The position numbers and the translations under genes are program-made. DNA of 64,000 bases, taken from Monodelphis domestica (taxonomy: Eukaryota > Chordata > Mammalia > Didelphimorphia > Didelphidae). This document shows, piece by piece, positions 22,985 to 33,490 of this stretch (positions are counted from its first letter, which is position 1; the number at the start of each line of letters is the position of its first letter). The stretch spans positions 179,544,499 to 179,608,498 of the forward strand of contig NC_077228.1 of NCBI RefSeq assembly GCF_027887165.1. Reading direction: 5' to 3'. Below the pieces are notes generated by a model. The model was not told the origin of the DNA, did not search any database, and saw nothing but the letters and a program-made list of their open reading frames with translations.

Positions 22985-23149
22985 TTTGATTACTATTTAT
23001 CCACACACAATTAAAGAATAAGAAAAAAATTAAAAAAAAATTTTCAACCAAAAAAATCCGAGATGGCCACCTAGCACATATGCCAGGGGGATTTAAAAGT
23101 TTAAATGTCCCTCACAGTTCAATTATAGTCCCAGAGTTCCATTGCCCCC

Positions 23150-24240
23150 ACCTTTGGAATGTACCAACTGCTGAGAGTGGAAATGGAACCTTCCCAGTCT
23201 CTCACTGCCTTTCCTATACTAAAGCCTAATTTTTCCAACTCTTTACCTAACTGGCTCTGCCAAAATTGTTATAAGGGGATTATAAGGGAAAGAGGGAAAG
23301 ATTTAGGAAAGGGAATACATACAAGTAAATAAATAATTTTTATTAACAAAGGGAAGGAATAAGTGCAGGGACGGATGGACCATCTGACTATTTCTCATTC
23401 AGATTCTTAACCCAATAAAGTTTCTACACTAATCTTAATCTAACTAAACTAAACTAATTTGCATGTTAAATAAATGATAAAGTCCAAACAGGGAGCCCAG
23501 ATTCTCAAACTCTCCAGAGTCCTTGGTGGGTCAGACTGAAAAAATCCAGTTGAAGGTCCTTAAAAGATCCAGGAAGTAAAGCAATCCTCACCCAAATCAC
23601 TCTGTCCACCAGAATGAATGGGGAAGTCCCACTCAAACTTTTCTTGATGATAATCCTAGGCAGGCAGTTTAAGAGATGATTATTTCAGGAAGCCTCTCAG
23701 ATTCACAGCTTCTGTGTTGAAATCCAGCTTCAGAGACAGACAGTTGAAAAGCTGTCCAACAACTTAGAATCTTCACTCAGCCAGCTCTTAAGAATCTAGG
23801 CTTGAGGGCTATCAATCAATCTTTGCAACTTCTTTGCAACTTCCCTTGCTACAAGTGGTAGATCAAAAGTCAAGATGTTTGGCCATGGTTAAGGACTCAG
23901 TGGATGGCCTTGGACCTCCGATGTCTGACCAAGCTCTAAGTGCCCCACAATACCAACATATTATTGTCATCTGGCTGGTCTACAGGGGAAGTCTTCACGT
24001 GCTTGAGGTAGCATCCCTCTAAGTCACTGTCACATTAGAGGTCTTCCAGGGACCTTCAGCTTAGTTTAGATCATCCGCTGGGAGGGTTTTATGGATAGGT
24101 GGCTGCTGTGTATGCTACAGTTTCTTGAAGATACAAGTTAGAGTTGGATGCAAGATGGATACCAAAAGTGTATGATCAGCCTGAAAAGGGCTTAACAAGC
24201 CCTTGTACAAGAAGCACTAGTCCTCCCTGAACATTCCACA
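23150..24240 (-). repeat. Candidate 5' LTR of the endogenous retrovirus
   Basis: On the minus strand it starts TGTGGAATGTTCAGGGAGG at 24240. A possible AATAAA lies on the minus strand near 23342-23337, about 190 bp before the assumed end. TGGGGGC at 23150-23144 could be the start of a proline-tRNA-type primer site, but the rest of that site does not match, so the 3' border is soft. No second LTR exists to confirm it. Confidence 0.4.
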
Positions 24241-24454
24241 CATCCCTATATAGATATATTATATATGTATATATTTTTAAATTAATAAACTCTTTAAGTA
24301 AAATGCAAAAGGTGGCTATATCTAAGCACAAAGAATGCTATAATAAGCTACAGCAAAACAGAAGAAAGAAAATACAAAACATTATAATTTAATTTTTTGA
24401 ACCCCAAACACAAATGGCTAGTTTGCTTTTTAAGGCAAGTGATACCTACCTACC

Positions 24455-24458
24455 TACC

Positions 24459-24522
<64 letters not shown>

Positions 24523-24523
24523 T
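24455..24523. repeat. (TA)n microsatellite
   Basis: About 30 TA units following a CCTA repeat, directly abutting the hAT end at 24524. Confidence 0.95.
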
Positions 24524-24625
24524 CAGTGATGGCAAACCTTGGAGATCATGTGCCTCACCCCCCCCCCAGACTGTATGCCATGCCCCGCCCCCCCTTACCC
24601 CAGACAGGGGAGAGAGAAAGGGAGG

Positions 24626-24810
24626 TGTGAATGTTAAAAACTGTAAATGCCACTGTAAAGGGTTTGGCCAAACTTTAAGGATAATTTTTAGTGTTTTGAC
24701 TTAAAATCTAAATAAGTGGTCGCCGTGGGAAATTCCCAAATATGAAAAATACCCAAGTCAGCTGGGGATTTATGGAGATTTTAATTAATATAAATGAAGG
24801 AATTAAGGGA

Positions 24811-24895
<85 letters not shown>

Positions 24896-25610
24896 GCCAA
24901 GCAGTAGAAAAGGGACTAGGCCAAAATGGCCTAGGCCTGAGCCTAAGGGAGAGCGAGTCAGTCTTTATCACTCACCACAAGATTGTCTCCAAGCAAGCTC
25001 CAGTCCTCCACTGAATCTCCTGAACTCAGTTCAGAGTCTAACTCCACACTGAATTCAATTGTGAACTCAATTCAAAAAGTCCCCCACTTCAATTCTGAAC
25101 TCCAACTCCTAAATTACCTTTGTACCCCTTCCTTTTAAAGAAATTTTCTCTTATGTCAACTCCCCTAAATTTTCACATCTACCAATCACAGAGGATGCTT
25201 TTTCCCAGGACTGCCCATTCTTAGTTCTCATCTTCTTTGGTTCTCACCTTCTCTGGTTAGATTAAATCCTCTGAGTACTTCACACCTCTTTTGTTAAGCT
25301 TGCCTTTTGTAAGTTGCTTGACTTTTTAGTGATTAATTTAACCTTTATAGCTACTGAGCACCTTTTTGTATTAGATTTAAAAATAGACCTAGTTTAAGGT
25401 TTTAGCTTTACTATAAGATATGAGTTGGGGACTTTTCATTGTTCAATCAGGAGTTTGCAACTTTATCTTCCCCTAAGGCACTGTCTGAGTAGGGTGAAGA
25501 AAATTTAAAAGTTCTCAATACATTCCTGATCAAGTATCTTTATTGTTAAAAGTGGGGAATAGCCTAATCAAATCATCTAAAGTAGAGTCTGAGTAGTTTT
25601 AAGATTCACA
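24626..25610. mobile_element. 985-bp LTR-like insertion in the hAT element
   Basis: Begins TGTGAATGTTAAAA and ends in the near-inverse (AAGATTCACA), flanked by a 4-bp duplication GAGG at 24622-24625 and 25611-25614. TG...CA ends and a 4-bp duplication fit a class I retroviral solo LTR. Orientation is unclear. It carries the (GA)n tract at 24811-24892. No coding capacity. Confidence 0.65.
24811..24892. repeat. (GA)n microsatellite inside the LTR
   Basis: About 40 uninterrupted GA units. The Arg-Glu and Ser-Leu frames across it are artefacts of the repeat. Confidence 0.95.
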
Positions 25611-25802
25611 GAGGGGAGTGGCCTGAGCACTCTGCTCAGGGGAAGGAGCAAGCACAAAGGGGCAGGGAGGCACAGTGGAGAAGGGAAGGGAAGCAGTCCT
25701 GTCTCAGGCCCTCTGCTTTTCTAGTGACTAACTCTGCTGGAAACGCTATGTCCACAGAGATGTCTCTGTGTGCTATCTTTGGCACATGTGCCATAGGATA
25801 AA

Positions 25803-25830
25803 TCGATAGATAGATAGATAGATTGATATA
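25803..25830. repeat. (GATA)n microsatellite
   Basis: Several GATA units exactly where the hAT right end should be. Confidence 0.8.
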
Positions 25831-25854
25831 GCTAGTTATTTACATTTTTGTCTC

Positions 25855-25990
25855 CTCCATTACAATAGATATTCCTTAAGAACGGGGACTGGCTTTTTTG
25901 CTTATTTTTGCTTTTGTCTTTCTATCCTCAGTGCACTCACTTTATGGCTTAAAGTAAGCACTTAATAAAGATGTGTTGATGAATTACTGA
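25855..25990 (+). mobile_element. L2/MIR3-type 3' end
   Basis: 'attccttaagaacggggact' followed by 'gtaagcacttaataaagatg', the order of the L2-related 3' end. Confidence 0.55.
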
Positions 25991-26027
25991 CAGATTCAGG
26001 AGCCAGCAGTCAAGAATAAGGAAGAGA

Positions 26028-26228
26028 GGAAAGCTAGGTAGTTCAGTGTGTAGTGCCAGGCCTGGAGACAGGATGTCTTGGGTTTAAATTTGGCCTCAGA
26101 TACTTCCTAGGTGTATGACCCTGGGCAAGTCACTTAACCCCAACTGCCTAGCCCTTACTGCTCTTCTGCCTTGGAACAGATATTTAGTATCAATTCTAGG
26201 ACAGAAGGTAAGGTTTAAAAAAAAATAG
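26028..26228 (+). mobile_element. Marsupial CORE-SINE
   Basis: Head slightly diverged; CORE 'gtatgaccctgggcaagtca', tail 'acagaaggtaaggtttaaaa'. Confidence 0.88.
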
Positions 26229-26542
26229 GAAAGAGTTTGTCAACCAATATCATTGGAACTTAAGAGTCTATAATGTAAAACAAAGTCAAAATAGTAGATT
26301 GGAGGCATATTGTAAATACCTTTAATACTAGGCTAATGAACATGTACTTTTAAATCTTAGAAACAAAAGGGATGATTTTGGTAGCTATATAGAGAATGAA
26401 CTGGAGAAGGGAAAGACAATGACTTCTATTTCAGATATGTCACATTTGAGGGGACAGTGGAAGATATTTGTACCATGTGACCAGTGTTCTGGCAGAAATT
26501 GCTTCCCCTTTTCCCTCTTTTATTTTTAGTGTTCACCTGTGA

Positions 26543-26727
26543 CTTTTTTTCTTCTGTCTTAGAATCAATACTAATACTATTAGTTCCAAGGAAGAAGAGT
26601 GGTAAGGGCTAAACAATGGGAGTTAAGTGACTTGTCCAGGGTCACCCAGCTAGGAAGTGTCTGAGGCCAGATTTGAACCTAGGTCCTCCAGCATCCCACT
26701 CTATCCACTGAGCCACCTAACTGCCCC
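26543..26727 (-). mobile_element. Marsupial CORE-SINE
   Basis: Minus-strand copy; tail side 'ttctgtcttagaatcaatac', head side 'ccactgagccacctaactgc'. Confidence 0.88.
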
Positions 26728-26814
26728 TTTCATCTGTGATTTTATTGTTGAAGGGAAATCCCATTGCGGAAACTCCAATCAATGTAGATCAGCAACTCAT
26801 TTGCAACTTTAGAA

Positions 26815-26920
26815 AATTGGCCTGGGATCAGTTGACTAGGGACACATAGCCAGGATGTGTTAGAGGGAGGACTTAACATCTATCTCAATGAGGCTAAGGC
26901 TAGTCCTCTCTCCATTACAC
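26815..26920 (-). mobile_element. MIR fragment
   Basis: Antisense MIR order: 'gggacacatagccaggatgt', 'agggaggacttaacatctat', 'ctctccattacaccac'. Interrupted at its right by a hAT end. Confidence 0.5.
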
Positions 26921-27837
26921 CACTGGTTCTCAAAGTGTGGCGCAGGGAGCCCTGAGAGTGCCCAGGACCCTTTCAAGCTATTTGCAAGGTCAGTGAAGGG
27001 AATTAAAGATTTAAGCTGCACACAGGAAGACTTGAGTCGCATCAGCACAACTGTACTTTTGCCTTACAAAGAGGTAAATCTATAGACATGTCTGAACTTC
27101 CTGTTTTGCTTTTATTCATCCAATATAAACATCAATTAATTATTAAATAAAATATTTTAGATAAGTGCTCATCAACAAACATAAGTGCTGCTGAAATATT
27201 CAAAGTATTAAATAACTAGACATTTTAACATGTTAATAAATTTTTAAATAAAATATTTTAAATAATATAATTAATAACCAATGATTTATTTTAAATAACT
27301 ACTTTAAATAATAAAAAGTACTAAATAATGAATAATTAAATAACTATTCAATAATTAAATTCAAAGCATTAAATAAATAAAATCTCACAGCTTATCTTGG
27401 AACAACTACTGTGCTTGCATTTGTAATGATGGCCCAAAAGCAAGGGTGGATAAAACTGTTGGTGCTTTAGCTCAAATCAAGGCAGAGGCATTAAACTGTA
27501 CTAGTAGTCACTGTATTCTTCATCACCACAAAAAGAAATCTAGGTTCACTTAAAAATGTCCTTGATGAAGTAACAAATATGATTAATTTTGCTATATCTC
27601 CATCCTTAAGCACATGTCCTTTTAATATTCTATGTGATCAAATGGAAAGCATGAATAATGCACTTCCATTGCATAATGAAGGACATTGTCTTGGGGAAAG
27701 GCTTTTTTGCAACTGTTTGAATTGGGAGATAAACTAGCCACTTTTTTCCATGAAATATTATTTTTATTTGAAAGAACAACAAATTGTAGTTACTTAGACT
27801 TTGGTATTTGGCAGACATTTTTTCAAAAACAAACGAA

Positions 27838-28028
27838 GGAAGGGGCAGTTGGGTTTGAGAGTCAGGCCTAGAGATGGGAGGTCCTGGGTTTAAATCTATT
27901 TTCAGACACTTGCTAGCTGTGTGACCCTGGGCAAGTCACTTAACCCCAATTGTCTAGCCAATACCATATTTCTGTTTTGAAATATGGTATTGATTCTAAG
28001 ATAGAAAGTAAGGGTTTAAAAAAAAAAT
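27838..28028 (+). mobile_element. Marsupial CORE-SINE in the hAT relic
   Basis: GGGGCAGTTGGGTTTGAGAG head with an internal deletion of the promoter region; tail 'agaaagtaagggtttaaaaa'. Confidence 0.9.
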
Positions 28029-28032
28029 GAAG

Positions 28033-28217
28033 GGCAAAGCAGGTAGGTGGCTCAATGGATAGTAGCATATCAATCTCTTGAGTTCAAATCTGACCCCAGA
28101 TACTTCCTAGCTATAGGACCCTGGGCAAGTCACTTAACCTAACTGCCCGGCCCTTACCAATTTTCTCCCTTGGGATCAATACATAGTATTGATTCTAAGA
28201 CAGAAGGTAAGGGTTAT
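28033..28217 (+). mobile_element. Marsupial CORE-SINE, tandem with the previous one
   Basis: Starts only a few bases after the A-tail of the preceding SINE, same orientation, which suggests insertion into its tail. Ends 'gacagaaggtaagggtta'. Confidence 0.88.
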
Positions 28218-29179
28218 CTTTTGTTAAATGAAGGGAGATTTTCACTTTAAGGAAAAACAACAAACAGTATTTGTTGTTGATGATAAAATTCTAACTTTCC
28301 AGTGAAAATGAGAAATTTAGAAGATTTGTATTCACTCTGAACTTGATAGCTTCCCAATACTTAGAAGACTTTTCTAATGAAACTGGTGGTGTGTTTTTTA
28401 AAAATATATCGAGTGTATTGATATATAATATATGTATCACCATTCATTATATATGAATATGTAATGAAATATATCAACCTTTGGAAGATTGGTATAACTC
28501 ATATTTCCAAAATGACCAGTGAATGGATGATGTTACAAAATCACACATGGGTAGAAGATCCATCCAAAATGCAAGATAGAGCAATTTGATTTTAATGTAA
28601 CAGAGTGCAAAAAGATGTGATTTTGTCTCACATTGTAACTAACCTTAAAGAAAATACCACTCATCAGGTACTAATGTAATATCAAAGAAAAGGATCTATA
28701 ATTATCTGAACGGCTATTAAAATACTTCTCCCCTTTACAACTACATATCTATGCAGGCAGATTTTCTTTACATACTTCAACCAAAACAACATTGCAAAAG
28801 ATTAAATGCAAAAGTAGAGATGAGAATCCACTGTCTTCTGGTTTAATAAACCAGACCAGAAAAAGATTTGTCAAAAACTAAAACAATGCCTGCCTTCTCA
28901 CTAATTTTTTAAAAAACAGAGTTGATTTTCATTAAAAATATGTCAACATTTATTGCTATTTATAAAGTTTGTACTGATGCCTTTTTTACATAAACATAAT
29001 TTCATCCAATATCCTTCCCCCTCTTTTAAAGACATATCATAAAATAATATTTTTATGATAAAAGAAAAGAAAAAATCAATATAACTGATAATATAGTTTT
29101 TTAAAGTCTGAAAACATTTATAATAGTCAACACCTATGGACGCCCATTGTTGCAAAGATATAGTGCAGAACTGTTTAAT

Positions 29180-29266
29180 GGTGTCATGAATAGAGTGCTG
29201 TTCCTGGAGTGAGGAAGATCTGAGATCTGAGTTCAAACTCAGCCTCAGACACTGGCTGTGTGATTT
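29180..29266 (+). mobile_element. SINE 5' fragment (CORE type)
   Basis: Keeps 'atagagtgctgttcctggag', 'gagttcaaactcagcctcag' and 'acactggctgtgtga', then is cut by an opposite SINE. Confidence 0.6.
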
Positions 29267-29438
29267 TTTTTTTCTTTAAACTGTTACCTTCCATCTTAGA
29301 ATCAATACTTAGTACTGGTAAAGGCTAGGCAATGGGGGTTAAGTGACTTACCTAGGGTCACACAGTGAGGAAATGTTGGAGGTCATATTTGAACCCAGGA
29401 CCTGGCTCTCCAACCACTGAACAACCTAGCTGTCCCAC
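29267..29438 (-). mobile_element. Marsupial CORE-SINE
   Basis: Minus-strand copy with a deletion in the hairpin segment ('cttagtactggtaaaggcta'). Confidence 0.85.
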
Positions 29439-29515
29439 CTATTTCTTATTTATCTGCATTCCTAGCACAATGCCTTGCACATAGTATGCAATTAACTTTG
29501 TTGAATTGAATTAAG

Positions 29516-29705
29516 TTTTTTTTTAAACCTTTATCTTCCATCTTAGAATCAGTATTGGGTATTAGTTCCAAGGCAGAAGAGTGGTAAGGGCTGTGCAGTG
29601 GTGTTAAGTGACTTGCCCAGGGTCACACAGCTAGGAAGTATCTGAAGCCAGGACCTCCCATCTCTACTCCTGGCTCTTCAACCACTGAGTCATCTGGCTG
29701 TGACC
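29516..29705 (-). mobile_element. Marsupial CORE-SINE
   Basis: Minus-strand copy. A short L2-type 3' end ('cctagcacaatgccttgcac') lies between it and the previous SINE. Confidence 0.88.
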
Positions 29706-30149
29706 CAATATGTACTCAAAAAAGAGAAAATTCAATCACCATTTTTGGTGCCTGAGAAGAGATGATTCAGCAGAGAAGTGGGGAACTATGAATACGGAAC
29801 ATTGCATATACAACCAAATGGGCTTTGTGAAGTCTTCTGGTATTCTTCAACTGTTTTTAAGAACTGCAATTGCCAGGGAGAATTTTTGAGTCAAGCCTAC
29901 TGGGAAATGACTTATACAAAAATAAAAGGCATCCATACAATCTGTCTCTATTTATAGACATAGATAAATAAATGCCTCTCCTCTCCTGAACAAAAAATCT
30001 TTCTCAACTATGTAAGCTCTTCTTGGGAGCTCCTCTAGCACTGACCATCTTTACAGTAGAATCCTATCATCCAATACAATATAGTGCGACACAGTAGAAT
30101 TCATCAATACACTAGAGTTCTATTTTGTATTATTATTTAATTGAATTGA

Positions 30150-30400
30150 ATCCAACAAATATTAATTAAGATAATGTTAATAGAGTTAAAAATGGAAAAA
30201 TATCTCCTGATCTCAAGGAGCTTAGTGGGGAGATACACGTACTAAAATGAATTAAGGCAGAGAAATTTCAGAAAAGATGGAACGCTGACAGTTAGGGAGG
30301 TTCTTTGGGGTAGAAGTGAAGAAGGAGAGCATTCGGGCCATGGGGAACAGCCTGGCTAAGAAAATGGAGGCAGGAGATGAAACATGCAAGTTTCATGGGC
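30150..30400 (+). repeat. Ancient repeat family A fragment
   Basis: 'aacaaatattaattaagata', 'cctgatctcaaggagcttag', 'gaaggagagcattcgggcca' and 'aatggaggcaggagatgaaa' follow the order of the other copies. Confidence 0.5.
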
Positions 30401-30718
30401 ACATCTACTCTCTCCAACATGACTGGAAGCTATTTGAGGAAAGAGAACATGTTTTTCTTATGCTCCTTTTCTATTGTGTCAGGGTAGCTTGAGGCTCACT
30501 ACTAGGAATAAATATGTGTTGACTGTCCTTACAATAGCTTTGCAAACTGTGTTTAGATTCTCTTCTGAAGAATCACAACATTCCAAAAGGTATCATTAGG
30601 AACGAGTGGATTCAAATAAAATACGTCCCTGGCTTCAGGACTAATTGGTTTCTGCTTCATAATTTTTAGGCCTTACATGATCAACAAGGGATAAAATGGG
30701 AAATTTTAAAATAGCCTG

Positions 30719-30907
30719 GGGGCAGTTGGGTGGCTGAGTGGATTGAGAGTCAGGCCTGGGGACAGTTCAAATCTGGCCCCAGACACTTCCTAGCTGTGTG
30801 ATCCTGGGCAAGTCACTTAACCCCCATTGCCTAGCCTTTACCACTCTTCTGCCTTGGAACCAATACATTGCACTGATTCTAAGACAGAAGGTCAGGGTTT
30901 AAAAAAA
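30719..30907 (+). mobile_element. Marsupial CORE-SINE
   Basis: Head and CORE intact; short deletion in the 'gggaggtcc' part; tail 'agaaggtcagggtttaaaaa'. Confidence 0.9.
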
Positions 30908-30964
30908 GATTCCGTTGCCTTAAAAGGTTTGGAAAATTGCTGGCATAGTCCCTCTGGGCATTTC

Positions 30965-31205
30965 TTTTTCCTTTTAAAAAAAAAATACAATCACATTATT
31001 TATTTATTTTATTCTTCATTAAGTGAATTTTATTTTGTTTATTTTAAAATTTTATTTAATTGATTAAGAAAAATTTTTCATGGTTACATGATTCATATTT
31101 TTTCCCTCCCTTTCTCCCACCGGCCTCCCATAGCCAACACTCAATTTCACTGGATTTTATATGTGTCATTGATCAAGACCTATTTCCATATTATTGACAT
31201 TTGCA
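30965..31205 (-). mobile_element. Short LINE-1 3' end with target-site duplication, nested in older L1
   Basis: 241 bp of L1 3' UTR on the minus strand ('ttttcatggttacatgattc', 'caatttcactggattttata', 'tcattgatcaagacctattt'). CTCTGGGCATTTC is duplicated at 30952-30964 and 31206-31218. Confidence 0.85.
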
Positions 31206-31218
31206 CTCTGGGCATTTC

Positions 31219-32210
31219 AAAGGTCATGTTGTAAAATGTTTCTAATATGTTGTTGCAGATTGTTTGCTAATATTTTATTCAATGTTTTTGCACTGATATT
31301 TGTTGGAGATATTGGTCTATAGTTTCATTTTTCTGCTTTATCTCTCCCTGGTTTAGGTATCAGAATCATATGTATCTCATAAAAAGAGTTTGGTAGGATA
31401 TATTTTCTCTCTTTTATGTGGGCAATTTATAAATATTGGAATTAAATCTTCTTAGAATGTATGCTAGAATTCAGTCGTAAATTCATCCCATCCTGATGTT
31501 TTTTCTTTGGAGATTCAGTTATGTCTTTTCTATTTTCTTTTTCTGAGTTTGGAATATTAAGTTTTTTGTTTTGTTAATATGGGTATTTTAGATTTTTGTA
31601 AATATTCATCCATTTCAGGTTATCAGTTTTGTTAGCAAAAAAATTGGACAAAATAGTTTCTAAGAATTTCCATGATTTTTTGTGAATTTGTTGTAAGTTC
31701 TCTTTTTGGATTTCTCACATTGTCAATTTGGTTTCTTTTTCATTTTGAAAATTTTTAAAAGTAAAACTTTACATATTTTATTTGTTTTTCAAGGAAAAAA
31801 CTACTAAATTTGTCTATAAATACAATGTTGGTTTTTTTCAATTTTATCTCTCCTTTGGTTTTCAAATTTCCTGCATTTTTGCTTAGTTGGGGATTTTTAA
31901 TGTTATTTTTTTAGCTACATGTTCAGTTCATTGATCTGATCTTTCTTTTGCTGATGAAAGTATTTCAAGATATACATTTTCCCCTAATGACTGCTCTGGC
32001 TGGTTACCAAAGGTTTTGGTACATTGTCTTATTATTTTCATTTTCTTTGAGGATATCTAATTTTTTATGATTTGTCCTTTGGCTCACATGTTCTTTAAGA
32101 TTAAATTAGCTTCCAATTAAAGTTATAATTCTTTCTCCAAATGTACTTTATTTTTTACAATGTTATTATGTTCAAGCTAGTGAAGGAAGTATTTAATATT
32201 TCTGCATTTG
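31219..32210 (-). pseudogene. LINE-1 ORF2 remnant
   Basis: On the minus strand, degraded RT-domain blocks. Near 31310-31370 the reading resembles ILIPKPGR followed by YRPIS-like sequence, and near 31250 NKILANNLQ-like sequence. There are many stops and small indels. ORF2 is the L1 endonuclease and reverse transcriptase. Confidence 0.7.
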
Positions 32211-32777
32211 TTTATGAGTTTTGTTTTTTAATCAGAACTGGGATTTGATCACTATAGGGAATCTACCAGAGAAGAATTCCATTCACTAACACAGATCCTG
32301 CAATTTGTAGTGTAAGAGAATAACTTGGTGACAGTGAGAAGTTACATGACTTTCCTGTAGTCAGTCACTCTGTAACCGAGGCAGGAGAACTTCATCACAA
32401 GGCTGGCTGAGTTTAAGGGCAGTTCTTTGATTATGATGCCATGCTACCTTTCTCTTTATGAGGCTTTTATGCTCTAGCAAATGGTCAATTTGATGAATAC
32501 AACTGATAAATAAATAACACATATTCCTTTCAGTTCCATTCAGCAATTGCCAGGGGTCTGATATAGCCAACTTTTCTAAATTTCTATTCAGGTCCTTAAT
32601 TTCTTTTTTATTTATATTTTTATTAAAATTGTATTTGTATAGTTTTGAAAAAGGCAGGTTGAGGTCTCCAAATTAGTACAGTTTTGATGTCAAATCCTCC
32701 ATTTAATTTGGTTAACTTTTCCTTTAAGTACTTAGATACTATTATATTTAGGGTATATCTATCTGTCTATCTATCTT

Positions 32778-33032
32778 TAGGCAGCTAGGTGGTACAGTGG
32801 ATAGAACACAGGCTTGATTCAGGAAGATTCAAATTTCTGAGTTGAAATATGGCTGTAGAAACTTCCTAGCTAAGAGACAGTGGGCAAGTTGTTTAACCCT
32901 ATTTGTCTCAGTTTCCTCATCTGTAAAATGAGCTGGAGAAGGAAATGGCAAACCACACCAGTATCTTTGCCAAGAAAACTACAAATGGTGGCATGAAAAG
33001 ACAGATATGACTGAAATTGCTGAACAATAACA
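32778..33032 (+). mobile_element. MAR1-type marsupial SINE
   Basis: 'ggcagctaggtggtacagtg' head, 'tctcagtttcctcatctgta', then an RTE/BovB-like 3' end 'ctggagaaggaaatggcaaa', 'tttgccaagaaaactacaaa' and 'ctgaaattgctgaacaataa'. The RTE-type tail separates it from the other SINEs here. It follows a TCTA microsatellite. Confidence 0.85.
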
Positions 33033-33364
33033 AAAGTAGTTAGCTACATACATACACATATACACAAATATACATGCACATATATATGCACATATCCATG
33101 TGGGTATAAGATATTTATATTATTTCATTAACTATGGTATCTTTAAGCATCATGTTGTTTCTCTGCTTCTCTCTTTTAATCATGTCTGTTTTTACTATTG
33201 CCATAGTTGAGATCATAGTTACTACCCTTGTTTTTTCAAATTTGTCTAAAGTCTATTAAATTTTGCTCCAGCCCTGCATTTGAACTTTGTGTGAATCCTT
33301 TGTTACAAATTTGCTTCTTATAAACCACATATATTAGATTCTACTTTTTAAATCTATTCTAATC

Positions 33365-33490
33365 TAGAATCTAGAGTTTCCTTAATTGTAAAATGTAAAT
33401 AATAACAATACACACCTCCCAGGATTCTTGTGAAGATCAAATAAGTTAACAATGGTAAAAAGTGCTTAGCACAATGCCTGGATCACAACA
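33365..33490 (+). mobile_element. MIR 3' part
   Basis: 'ttccttaattgtaaaatgta', 'gaagatcaaataagttaaca' and 'agtgcttagcacaatgcctg' in MIR order. Confidence 0.7.

Larger units (their letters stand above)
18011..24240 (-). mobile_element. Defective class I (gamma-like) endogenous retrovirus
   Basis: Old proviral copy on the minus strand. Order from its 5' end: candidate LTR (24240 to about 23150), gag (about 22984-21420), an Asn-rich linker (21253-20934), protease and RT (20933-19565), and RNase H (18983 to about 18011). Integrase, env and a 3' LTR are not found. Several frameshifts and stops, a SINE and a foreign LTR break it. Class I is inferred from the gag and RT block types and the pro-pol layout. 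Confidence 0.85.
24524..25798. mobile_element. Non-autonomous hAT element, copy 3, split by an LTR
   Basis: Left end CAGTGATGGCAAACCTTGG. The right part 25611-25798 keeps 'tgtccacagagatgtctctg' and 'gtgccatagga' as in copy 1 (1290-1341) but has lost the terminal bases to a GATA repeat. The middle 24626-25610 is an inserted LTR. Confidence 0.75.
26921..28930 (+). pseudogene. Decayed hAT-Charlie-like transposon with transposase remnant
   Basis: Left end CACTGGTTCTCAAAGTGTGG matches Charlie-type termini. From about 27400 the plus strand still gives broken transposase blocks: TSSHCILHHHKK around 27500, then HNEGHCLGERLFCNCLN near 27675-27720, with the rest beyond two SINEs (28220-28900). The S-x-H-C-I-L/I-H pattern is the hAT transposase block upstream of the dimerisation region. 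Many stops. The right terminus was not found. Confidence 0.6.

Noticed and set aside
24397-24704. Tyr-Ile repeat frames
   Set aside because: They read through the (TA)n microsatellite and the hAT end; no gene.
24742-25014. Arg-Glu / Ser-Leu repeat proteins on both strands
   Set aside because: They are translations of the (GA)n tract in the LTR.
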